Position numbers and translations under genes: made by a program
Shown here: piece after piece, positions 27,270-34,289 of the stretch
How positions within the stretch are numbered: the first letter of the stretch is position 1
Layout: every line of letters starts with the position of its first letter
From: Enterobacter sichuanensis
Lineage (GTDB): Bacteria; Pseudomonadota; Gammaproteobacteria; Enterobacterales; Enterobacteriaceae
DNA length: 64,000 nt
NCBI RefSeq assembly: GCF_002939185.1
Contig: NZ_POVL01000006.1
Span: 1-64,000, forward strand
Direction of reading: 5' to 3'
The notes under the pieces: model-generated
The model's database searches: none
What the model was told of the DNA's origin: nothing
The model's input: the letters and a program-made list of their open reading frames with translations, nothing else

Positions 27270-27956
27270 ATGAAACGCTCCGACATCAATGAAATCCTCG
27301 GCCACACGCGGCAGTTCTTCTCCATGCACGACGTCCACCTCCCGCCGTTTGCCAGCTTTCCGCCCACGAAATGGCAACAACTCGATCGGGCCGCCTGGCG
27401 GGAAGTGTTCGACCTTAAGCTCGGCTGGGACGTGACGGCGTTCGGTGGCAACAACTTTGCCGCACAGGGGCTCACGCTGTTTACCCTGCGCAACGGCTCA
27501 CCGAACGGCATGCCCTATGAAAAAAGCTATGCGGAAAAAATCATGCACGTGCGCGACGGCCAGGTCACGCCGATGCACTTTCACTGGCGTAAACGCGAAG
27601 ACATCATCAACCGGGGCGGCGGCAATCTGATCGTGGAATTGTGGAACGCCGGCGCGCATGAAGAGACGGAAAACACCGACGTGACGGTCACCGTCGACGG
27701 TTGCCGCCAGACCCACGCGCCCGGCAGCCAGTTGCGCCTCACCCCAGGGGAGAGCATCTGCCTGACACCCGGTCTTTACCACAGTTTCTGGGGCGAGCGC
27801 GGCTTTGGCGACGTGCTGGTCGGGGAAGTGTCATCGGTCAATGACGATGAACACGACAACCACTTTTTACAGCCCGTTGCCCGCTATAACAATATTGAAG
27901 AAGACGAACCGGCGGTGCTGGTGCTGTGCAACGAGTACAACCTGTTTCGGATATAA
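27270..27956 (+). CDS. D-lyxose ketol-isomerase
   Basis: 228 residues, cupin fold, matching the D-lyxose isomerase described from E. coli O157:H7. The divalent-metal ligands of that enzyme are all in register: H103 and H105 in MHFHW, E110 and H171 in LYHSFWG. It interconverts D-lyxose and D-xylulose, with D-mannose/D-fructose as a slower pair in the homologue. The ATG at 27270 behind AAGGAG (27259–27264) fits the known start; the frame extends into the repeat upstream but that part is not conserved. It is followed by the aldolase after seven bases, so it belongs to the cassette's catabolic half. Confidence 0.9.
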   Translation: MKRSDINEILGHTRQFFSMHDVHLPPFASFPPTKWQQLDRAAWREVFDLKLGWDVTAFGGNNFAAQGLTLFTLRNGSPNGMPYEKSYAEKIMHVRDGQVTPMHFHWRKREDIINRGGGNLIVELWNAGAHEETENTDVTVTVDGCRQTHAPGSQLRLTPGESICLTPGLYHSFWGERGFGDVLVGEVSSVNDDEHDNHFLQPVARYNNIEEDEPAVLVLCNEYNLFRI

Positions 27957-27963
27957 GGGGTAA

Positions 27964-28827
27964 ATGATGCCACTGATTTCGCTTGCCGACGGTCTTGCCC
28001 ACGCCAGACAGCACCACTATGCGCTGGGCGCGTTTAACGTGCTCGACTCCCATTTTCTGCGCGCGCTGTTCGCCGCCGCAAAGCAGGAACGCTCGCCTTT
28101 TATCATCAACATCGCCGAAGTGCACTTTAAGTACGTCTCGCTGGATTCGCTTGTCGAAGCGGTTAAGTTCGAGGCCGCTCGCCATGATATTCCCGTGGTG
28201 CTCAACCTCGACCACGGCCTGCATTTTGACGCCGTCGTGCGCGCCCTGCGCTTAGGGTTCAGCTCCGTGATGTTCGATGGCTCAACGCTGAGCTACGAGG
28301 AAAACATCCGCCAGACGCGGGAAGTGGTGAAAATGTGCCATGCGGTGGGCGTCTCGGTGGAGGCTGAGCTTGGCGCAGTCGGTGGCGATGAAGGCGGCGC
28401 GCTTTACGGGCATGCGGATGAAGCCTGTTTTACCGACCCACTGCGGGCGCGGGAATTTGTCGATTCAACCGGCATTGACGCACTGGCGGTCGCTATTGGC
28501 AACGCGCACGGCAAATACAGGGGCGAGCCGAAACTCGATTTCCCGCGCCTGGACGCCATTCGCCAGCAGACGGGGCTGCCGCTGGTGCTGCACGGCGGCT
28601 CCGGCATTAGCGATGCCGATTTTCGTCGCGCCATCGAGTTGGGTATTCATAAAATCAATTTTTACACCGGCATGTCGCAGGCCGCGCTCGCCGCCGTGGC
28701 TCAGCGCATGGCCAACCGTCAGCCGCTGTACGATGAGTTTGCCGAGCTGCTGCTGAGTATAGAAGAGGCGATTACCGATACGGTCGCCGAACAGATGCGC
28801 ATCTTCGGCAGCGCGGGGCAGGCATAA
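27964..28827 (+). CDS. Class II ketose-(bis)phosphate aldolase
   Basis: 287 residues, class II aldolase of the KbaY/GatY/FbaA type. The catalytic Asp and a zinc His are in VVLNLDHGLHFD; further zinc ligands are in AIGNAHGKY and LVLHGGSGIS. These enzymes cleave ketose 1-phosphates or 1,6-bisphosphates to dihydroxyacetone phosphate plus an aldehyde. The substrate here is not fixed by the sequence; a xylulose or fructose phosphate is inferred from the neighbours. Two ATG codons in tandem start the frame behind AAGGGG. Its stop overlaps the kinase start (TAATG). Confidence 0.88.
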   Translation: MMPLISLADGLAHARQHHYALGAFNVLDSHFLRALFAAAKQERSPFIINIAEVHFKYVSLDSLVEAVKFEAARHDIPVVLNLDHGLHFDAVVRALRLGFSSVMFDGSTLSYEENIRQTREVVKMCHAVGVSVEAELGAVGGDEGGALYGHADEACFTDPLRAREFVDSTGIDALAVAIGNAHGKYRGEPKLDFPRLDAIRQQTGLPLVLHGGSGISDADFRRAIELGIHKINFYTGMSQAALAAVAQRMANRQPLYDEFAELLLSIEEAITDTVAEQMRIFGSAGQA

Positions 28828-29831
28828 TGGAACGTAAGGGCATCATCGCCGCAGGCAATATGCTGGTGGACCACGTCCACCAGATCGTGCAGTGGCCGGA
28901 GCGCGGCTGGCTGGCGGAAATCACCCACAGCGAACGTTCCACCGGCGGTGCGCCGCTGAACGTCCTGCTGACGCTGGCAAAAATGCACGTTGGCCTGCCG
29001 CTGCAGGCGGTGGGCCTGATTGGCGAAGACAGCGACGGAGACTACATTCTGGCGATGCTCGACCAGTATCACGTCAACCGCCAGCGCGTGCAGCGCACCA
29101 CCTTTGCCCCGACCTCCATGTCGCAGGTGATGACCGATCCCAGCGGACAACGCACCTTTTTCCACTCCCCGGGAGCCAACCGCCTGCTGGATCTGCCTGC
29201 CTTCGACCGTCTTGACGGAACGATGAAAATTTTCCATCTCGGCTATCTTTTGCTTCTCGACAGCCTGGATATGCCGGATGACGAATTTGGCACCCGCAGC
29301 GCGCGGCTGCTGGCGCAAATGCGCGACCAGGGGTATGAAACCTCGCTTGACCTGGTCTCCCGCAAGGGCGACCCGCGCTATCAGCCGCTGGTGCTCCCTG
29401 CCCTGCGCCATCTGGATTATCTGGTGATTAACGAACTGGAAGCCGGCGAGTTTAGCGGCCTGACAATGCGTGACGAAAACGACGCCCCGCATATTGCCCA
29501 TATCGCCGAAGCCGCCGCGCAGCTGCTGGCAGCGGGCGTTCGCCAGCGGGTGGTCATCCACTGCCCGGAAGGCGCATGGGGAGAAACGCCGGGTGAAAAA
29601 GGACGCTGGATCCCCTCCTGGATGCTGGAACAGGAAGAAATCATCGGCAGCGTCGGCGCGGGCGATGCCTTTTGCGCGGGCTTTTTATATGGCTGCCATG
29701 AATCGCTGCCGCTGACGGAGAGTATTTATCTGGCGCATGCCTGCGCGCGGGCCAGCCTGCTGGCCGCGAACGCCATTGACGGTGCGAAAACGCTGGCCGA
29801 GCTGCAGCTGTTTATCAAAGAGCATCGTTAG
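28827..29831 (+). CDS. PfkB/ribokinase-family carbohydrate kinase
   Basis: 334 residues with the PfkB fold. The N-terminal GG motif region is STGGAPLNVLLTLAKM and the C-terminal signature SVGAGDAFCAGFLYG carries the catalytic Asp. It phosphorylates a furanose sugar with ATP. Between isomerase and aldolase in the pathway, it probably phosphorylates the ketose from the isomerase; whether at C1 or the terminal carbon is open. It starts on the aldolase stop codon and ends overlapping the convergent response-regulator gene by four bases. Confidence 0.88.
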   Translation: MERKGIIAAGNMLVDHVHQIVQWPERGWLAEITHSERSTGGAPLNVLLTLAKMHVGLPLQAVGLIGEDSDGDYILAMLDQYHVNRQRVQRTTFAPTSMSQVMTDPSGQRTFFHSPGANRLLDLPAFDRLDGTMKIFHLGYLLLLDSLDMPDDEFGTRSARLLAQMRDQGYETSLDLVSRKGDPRYQPLVLPALRHLDYLVINELEAGEFSGLTMRDENDAPHIAHIAEAAAQLLAAGVRQRVVIHCPEGAWGETPGEKGRWIPSWMLEQEEIIGSVGAGDAFCAGFLYGCHESLPLTESIYLAHACARASLLAANAIDGAKTLAELQLFIKEHR

Positions 29832-30559
29832 GCTGCTTTCTCGCTATGGGACACATCGCTGGCAAACACGTAACCCAACCCACGAATGGTTTTGATCAGG
29901 GCGGGCTGGTGCGGGTTAACCTCGATCTTCCGGCGCAGGCGCATGATCAACACGTCTATCGTGCGGTCGAACACGTCAGCACTTTCGCTGTGGGTCAGCT
30001 CAAGCAGTCGATCGCGGCTCAGCACCCGACGGGCATTTTGCGTAAGGGCCAGCAGCAGGCCGTACTCGCCCTGGGTTAAGGGCACGGTATTACGCTGCGG
30101 ATCGCTGAGCTCACAGCGGGTGGTGTCGAGGGTCCAGCCATTAAAGGTAATCCCCGCGACGGGCGCCGCGGGGGGTTCTGCCGCCAGCACGCCCGTACGG
30201 CGCAGCACCGCTTTCACCCGGGCGACCACCACACGCGGGTTAAACGGTTTGCCAATATAATCATCGGCCCCCATCTCCAGCCCCACCACCACATCTGACT
30301 CACTGCCCAGCCCGGTTAACATCACAACCGGCAGCGCCGGACGCTGCTTTTGCAGCTGCAGCAGAACCTGGAGGCCGTTGATATCCGGCAACATCATGTC
30401 CAGCAGGACAAGCGCGATATTCGGCTCCTGCTGCACCTGGCGCAGTGCATCCTGGCCGTTATGGCAGACCAGCACGCTAAAGACGTGTTCGCTGAGCACA
30501 TCCTGAAGCAGTTCACAGACTGCCGTATCGTCATCAACCACCAGAATCGCCGGTTTCAT
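29828..30559 (-). CDS. OmpR-family response regulator
   Basis: 243 residues. The receiver domain has acidic pocket D10–D11, phospho-acceptor Asp54 in LVLLDMMLPD and Lys104 in YIGKPF. The C-terminal winged helix (~140–235) has the recognition region SADVFDRTIDVLIMRLRRKIE and the wing TIRGLGYVFA. It is the likely partner of the hybrid kinase at the other end of the sugar genes and would act on the divergent promoter there. Its gene is convergent with the kinase gene, overlapping four bases, which keeps the cassette closed on itself. GGAAGC precedes the ATG. Confidence 0.88.
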   Translation of the reverse strand: MKPAILVVDDDTAVCELLQDVLSEHVFSVLVCHNGQDALRQVQQEPNIALVLLDMMLPDINGLQVLLQLQKQRPALPVVMLTGLGSESDVVVGLEMGADDYIGKPFNPRVVVARVKAVLRRTGVLAAEPPAAPVAGITFNGWTLDTTRCELSDPQRNTVPLTQGEYGLLLALTQNARRVLSRDRLLELTHSESADVFDRTIDVLIMRLRRKIEVNPHQPALIKTIRGLGYVFASDVSHSEKAA

Positions 30560-30668
30560 CGTATGCTTCCGTCAGGGGATTATGTTAAGTCTGAACTATT
30601 CTGCCGTCGGCTCCAGTCAAATGGTTTTTTCAGTGACGGAAATTCAACCCATGTCACATCCGCTGCTC

Positions 30669-30690
30669 TGTCGACACGTCAATTTTGACG
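30669..30690. promoter_or_regulatory. FhlA upstream activating site of fdhF (candidate)
   Basis: The palindrome TGTCGACA (30669–30676) directly followed by CGTCAATTTTGACG (30677–30690) lies ~95 bases upstream of the sigma54 promoter. Position and TGTCG/TGACA-type composition fit the formate-sensing activator FhlA site known at E. coli fdhF. Confidence 0.6.
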
Positions 30691-30761
30691 ATTCGCTGTT
30701 TCTGGTCAGCGTTTTCGTCGCCAGCAGGCCGTAAAGTCTGGGTATACCCACAATAAAAACA

Positions 30762-30777
30762 TGGCATAGAAGCTGCA
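30762..30777 (+). promoter_or_regulatory. Sigma54 promoter of fdhF
   Basis: TGGCATAGAAGCTGCA has the invariant GG (30763–30764) and GC (30775–30776) separated by exactly ten bases. A start near 30788 leaves a short leader before the ATG at 30816. Expression is expected in fermentation with formate, through FhlA and sigma54. Confidence 0.9.
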
Positions 30778-30815
30778 TAGTGGGTGCGAATGATTCGATT
30801 AACTGGAGCAGACTG

Positions 30816-32963
30816 ATGAAAAAAGTCGTCACGGTTTGCCCTTATTGTGCCTCAGGTTGCAAGATCCACCTGGTGGTCGATAACGGCAAAATCGTCCGGG
30901 CGGAGGCCGCACAGGGGAAAACCAACCAGGGCACGCTCTGCCTGAAAGGTTACTACGGCTGGGATTTTATTAACGATACCCAAATCCTCACCCCGCGCCT
31001 GAAAACCCCCATGATCCGCCGCGAGCGCGGTGGCAAGCTGGAAGCCGTCTCGTGGAATGAGGCGCTGGACTACGTTGCCACCCGCCTGAGCGCCATCAAG
31101 GCCAAGTATGGTCCGGATGCGATTCAGACCACCGGATCCTCACGCGGAACGGGGAATGAAACTAACTATGTGATGCAAAAATTCGCGCGCGCCGTTATTG
31201 GTACCAATAACGTCGACTGCTGCGCTCGCGTCTGACACGGCCCATCGGTTGCAGGTCTGCACCAGTCGGTCGGTAACGGCGCAATGAGTAACGCGATCAA
31301 TGAGATAGATAACACCGATCTGGTGTTTATTTTCGGCTATAACCCGGCGGATTCTCACCCTATCGTCGCGAACCACGTTATCCGCGCGAAACAGAATGGG
31401 GCGAAAATCATCGTCTGCGATCCGCGCAAAATTGAAACCGCGCGCATTGCGGATATGCACATTGCGTTGAAAAACGGCTCGAACATCGCGCTGTTGAACG
31501 CCATGGGGCACGTCATTATTGAGGAGAATCTGTACGACCAGGCGTTTGTTGCGACCCGTACAGAAGGCTTTGAAGAGTATCGGAAAATTGTCGAAGGCTA
31601 TACGCCAGAATCGGTCGAAGCGATAACCGGCGTCAGCGCGCAAGAAATCCGCCAGGCGGCAAGAATGTATGCCGGGGCGAAAACCGCCGCCATTCTGTGG
31701 GGTATGGGCGTGACCCAGTTCTACCAGGGTGTGGAAACCGTGCGTTCCCTGACCAGCCTCGCCATGCTCACTGGCAATCTTGGCAAAGCGCATGTTGGCG
31801 TGAACCCGGTACGTGGACAGAATAACGTCCAGGGCGCCTGCGATATGGGGGCGCTGCCGGATACCTATCCGGGCTATCAGTACGTGAAATTCCCGGAAAA
31901 CCGCGCCAAATTCGCGAAGGCCTGGGGCGTGGAAAGTTTGCCTGAGCACACCGGATACCGCATCAGCGAGCTGCCGCACCGGGCGGCGCATGGCGAAGTG
32001 CGTGCGGCCTATATCATGGGTGAAGATCCTCTCCAGACCGATGCCGAGCTCTCTGCGGTACGCAAAGGGTTTGAGGATCTGGAGTTGGTGATTGTCCAGG
32101 ATATCTTTATGACCAAAACCGCGGCGGCGGCGGATGTGATTTTACCGTCAACCTCCTGGGGCGAGCATGAAGGTGTCTACACGGCGGCAGACCGCGGATT
32201 CCAGCGCTTCTTTAAAGCGGTCGAACCGAAGTGGGATCTGAAAACGGACTGGCAGATTATCAGCGAAATCGCCACCCGCATGGGTTACCCGATGCACTAC
32301 AACAACACCCAGGAGATCTGGGACGAGTTGCGTCATCTCTGCCCGGATTTCACCGGCGCGACCTATGAAAAAATGGGTGAGCTGGGGTACATCCAGTGGC
32401 CATGCCGCGATGAGTCAGCCTCCGACCAGGGGACGTCGTATCTCTTTAAAGAGAAATTCGACACCCCGAACGGGCTGGCGCAGTTCTTCACCTGCGACTG
32501 GGTCGCACCGATCGATAAACTCACCGATGAGTATCCGATGGTGCTCTCCACCGTGCGTGAAGTGGGCCACTACTCCTGCCGTTCGATGACCGGCAACTGC
32601 GCCGCGCTGGCGGCGCTGGCGGATGAGCCGGGTTATGCGCAAATCAACACCGCCGACGCGGAACGCCTTGGTATCGAGGACGACGCGCTGGTGTGGGTGA
32701 ACTCGCGCAAAGGGCGAATCATCACCCGGGCACAGGTTAGCGACCGACCCAACAAAGGGGCGGTTTACATGACCTACCAGTGGTGGATTGGTGCCTGTAA
32801 CGAGCTGGTGACGGAAAACCTCAGCCCGATAACCAAAACGCCGGAGTATAAATACTGCGCCGTTCGCGTGGAGCCGATTGCGGATCAACACGCGGCTGAA
32901 CAGTATGTGATTGACGAATATAACAAGCTGAAAGCCCGACTACGCGAAAGCGCAATGGGTTGA
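30816..32963 (+). CDS. fdhF: Formate dehydrogenase H, selenocysteine-containing
   Basis: 715 residues with selenocysteine at codon 140 (TGA at 31233–31235), the same number as in E. coli. This subunit of formate hydrogenlyase oxidises formate to CO2 and passes electrons to hydrogenase 3. An N-terminal 4Fe-4S motif is formed by C-x2-C-x3-C (TVCPYCASGCK) and a later Cys (GTLCLKG), with bis-MGD molybdenum binding further on. The TGA is in frame, followed by a matching SECIS element, and the frame is otherwise continuous, so this is not a broken gene. GGAGCAGA precedes the ATG. The protein is cytosolic. Confidence 0.97.
31233..31272 (+). promoter_or_regulatory. SECIS element of fdhF
   Basis: The UGA is followed at the expected distance by a hairpin with stem GGTTGCA…TGCACC (31247–31263) and the GGTCT loop that SelB recognises. 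It is nearly identical to the E. coli fdhF element and recruits SelB–Sec-tRNA. Confidence 0.9.
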
Positions 32964-32988
32964 AGCCGTTAATTGAACGTTGAATAAA

Positions 32989-33014
32989 GGGAGTGAAATA
33001 TTCGCTCCCTTTTT
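32989..33014 (+). terminator. Rho-independent terminator of fdhF
   Basis: GGGAGTGAA (32989–32997), loop ATA, TTCGCTCCC (33001–33009), then five T. One G–T wobble in a nine-pair stem. Confidence 0.9.
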
Positions 33015-33074
33015 ATTTCCGCTTAACTCATTAAAAATATCGATTATTATTCTGGAAAGTAGCTCGCAGAAATA

Positions 33075-33102
33075 ATGTAATTTACGCCGAATAGAATTAC
33101 AT
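33075..33102. repeat. Inverted repeat upstream of mok/hok
   Basis: ATGTAATT (33075–33082) and AATTACAT (33095–33102) are perfect arms 12 bases apart, ~28 bases before the mok start. TAGAAT (33092–33097), a fair -10 element, overlaps the right arm. It could be an operator or a 5' hairpin of the hok mRNA. Confidence 0.4.
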
Positions 33103-33129
33103 CTTTGCATTTTAATTCAGGGAGATAAG

Positions 33130-33282
33130 ATGTACGACGGGTGCTTAAGATTTTCTGTCTTGAGCATTAGTGAGGGACGGAAAGTAGAAAGCCCCGGGAA
33201 ATTTTCATTTACCCGAGGCTACTCTCCCTCAACTACCAACAAGTTGAGAGTAGCCTCTTATTCTTTTTTTGACAAGGAGTAA
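33130..33282 (+). CDS. mok: Mok-like leader ORF of hok toxin
   Basis: 50 codons with GGAGATAAG just before the ATG, ending TAA five bases before the hok start. The start context is usable and the frame spans exactly the region covered by the predicted antisense RNA. This is the defining layout of hok/mok/sok loci: translation of mok is required for hok translation and is blocked by Sok. The peptide (MYDGCLRFSVLSISEGRK…) resembles no enzyme and need not be functional itself. It can only be found by reading short frames. Confidence 0.7.
   Translation: MYDGCLRFSVLSISEGRKVESPGKFSFTRGYSPSTTNKLRVASYSFFDKE
33187..33240 (-). ncRNA. sok: Sok-like antisense RNA (predicted)
   Basis: On the minus strand a hairpin GCCTCGGG (33219–33212) / CCCGGGGC (33198–33191) followed by TTTCT makes a terminator opposite mok. 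A -35-like TTGTCA (33276–33271) and a -10-like TACTCT (33252–33247) with 17-base spacing would start an RNA near 33240, giving ~54 bases. Size, position and the AATGAAAATT loop resemble plasmid Sok. The -10 is weak, so the exact 5' end is uncertain. Confidence 0.5.
33215..33257. repeat. 12-bp inverted repeat within the mok frame
   Basis: GAGGCTACTCTC (33215–33226) and GAGAGTAGCCTC (33246–33257) are perfect arms. A nested CTCAAC/GTTGAG pair lies inside. In the sense transcript it makes a long hairpin presenting the loop opposite the 5' end of the predicted Sok RNA, as in sok target stems. Confidence 0.7.
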
Positions 33283-33287
33283 AAGGC

Positions 33288-33440
33288 ATGACGCCATTAA
33301 AAACTGCGTTAGGCATCGTCTTTATTGTTTGCCTGACGATAGTGATCTTTACCTTTATTACTCGCGGTAAGCTCTGCGAGTTTTCAATAAAGAGTGAGCA
33401 TCAGGAGGTGGCGGCAAAATTAGCCTGCAACGCAGGCTAA
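33288..33440 (+). CDS. hok: Hok/Gef family type I toxin
   Basis: 50 residues. A hydrophobic helix (TALGIVFIVCLTIVIFTFIT) is followed by the family signature RGKLCEFSIKSEHQEVAAKLAC: basic residue, LCE, then EVAA and a Cys. Hok proteins insert in the inner membrane and collapse the potential when made in excess. AAGGAG and a second AAAGG lie before the ATG. Together with mok and the antisense terminator this is a complete-looking chromosomal hok/sok unit between fdhF and yjcO. E. coli K-12 has no hok gene at this site as remembered. Confidence 0.85.
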   Translation: MTPLKTALGIVFIVCLTIVIFTFITRGKLCEFSIKSEHQEVAAKLACNAG

Positions 33441-33446
33441 CCTCTA

Positions 33447-33470
33447 CGGGCGGAACAACGGTTCCGCCCG
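33447..33470 (+). other. 3' hairpin of the hok transcript
   Basis: CGGGCGGAAC (33447–33456), loop AACG, GTTCCGCCCG (33461–33470): a perfect ten-pair stem six bases after the hok stop. There is no T-run, so it is a stability or fold-back element rather than a clear terminator. Confidence 0.6.
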
Positions 33471-33525
33471 GCTTGTAGGATGCTGAGGTCTTAATGCACC
33501 CATTCTTTTCTTTTGCGCCCGCGAT

Positions 33526-33531
33526 TATACT
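33526..33531 (+). promoter_or_regulatory. -10 element of yjcO (candidate)
   Basis: TATACT 31 bases before the yjcO ATG; no strong -35 is visible. Confidence 0.4.
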
Positions 33532-33561
33532 GCGCGGCGTGTACCCAGATGATAAGCATCC

Positions 33562-34236
33562 ATGAAACCCATTTTTCTGTTGTTAGTGTTTTTAACGTCC
33601 TTCGCCCGCGCGGATGAGATAGGCAGCCAGTACCAGAAACAGGCAGAAGCCGGCGATGCCCGCGCCCAGTATTATCTTGCCGATACGTACTTCAGCTCCG
33701 GCGACAGCAAGCAGGCTGCGCTGTGGGCCGAGAAAGCCGCGAAAGGCGGCGATGTCGACGCCATGGGGTTGCTCTCGCAAATCCTCTTTACGCAGGGTAA
33801 TTACGCGCAGGCCAAAGCCCTGGCCCAACAGGCGAACATTGCTGGCAGCAAACGCGGCGCGATCATGCTGGCGCGCATTCTGGTGAATACTCAGGCAGGT
33901 AAAACGGACTATCCCCAGGCCATCAAACTGCTGCAGACGGCCACCGAAGATATCGACAACGACTCGGCGGTCGATGCGCAACTGCTGCTGGGGCTAATTT
34001 ATGCCAACGGCGTAGAGGTGGCACAGGATGACGTGAAGGCCGCCTCGTGGTTCAAGCGGAGTTCAGCCCTTTCGCGTACGGGCTACGCCGAGTACTGGGC
34101 AGGGATGTTGTTCAGACAGGGGGAGAAAGGCTTTATCACACCCAATAAACAGAAAGCACTGTACTGGTTGAACCTGAGCTGTACTGAAGGGTTTGATACG
34201 GGGTGCGAAGAGTTTGATGCGTTGAGCGGGGAGTAA
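33562..34236 (+). CDS. yjcO: Sel1-repeat periplasmic protein YjcO
   Basis: 224 residues (E. coli YjcO 229) with a signal peptide of ~17 residues ending FARA before DEIGSQ. The remainder is made of Sel1/TPR-like repeats (AGDARAQYYLADTYFSSGDSKQAALWAEKAAKGGDVDAMGLL and further units), a helical scaffold for protein contacts. The function is unknown. It sits between fdhF and gltP as in E. coli. Confidence 0.9.
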   Translation: MKPIFLLLVFLTSFARADEIGSQYQKQAEAGDARAQYYLADTYFSSGDSKQAALWAEKAAKGGDVDAMGLLSQILFTQGNYAQAKALAQQANIAGSKRGAIMLARILVNTQAGKTDYPQAIKLLQTATEDIDNDSAVDAQLLLGLIYANGVEVAQDDVKAASWFKRSSALSRTGYAEYWAGMLFRQGEKGFITPNKQKALYWLNLSCTEGFDTGCEEFDALSGE

Positions 34237-34239
34237 AAT

Positions 34240-34275
34240 CCCCTCACCCTAACCCTCTCCCCAAAGGGGAGAGGG
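34240..34275 (-). repeat. CCCTCTCCC palindromic repeat, copy 8
   Basis: CCCCTCACCCTAACCCTCTC then CCCAAAGGGGAGAGGG between convergent yjcO and gltP. Confidence 0.85.
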
Positions 34276-34289
34276 AAGAATACGTTACA

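Noticed and set aside
31233-31235. In-frame stop in fdhF taken as a broken gene
   Set aside because: The codon number (140), the following SECIS hairpin and uninterrupted homology show selenocysteine insertion.
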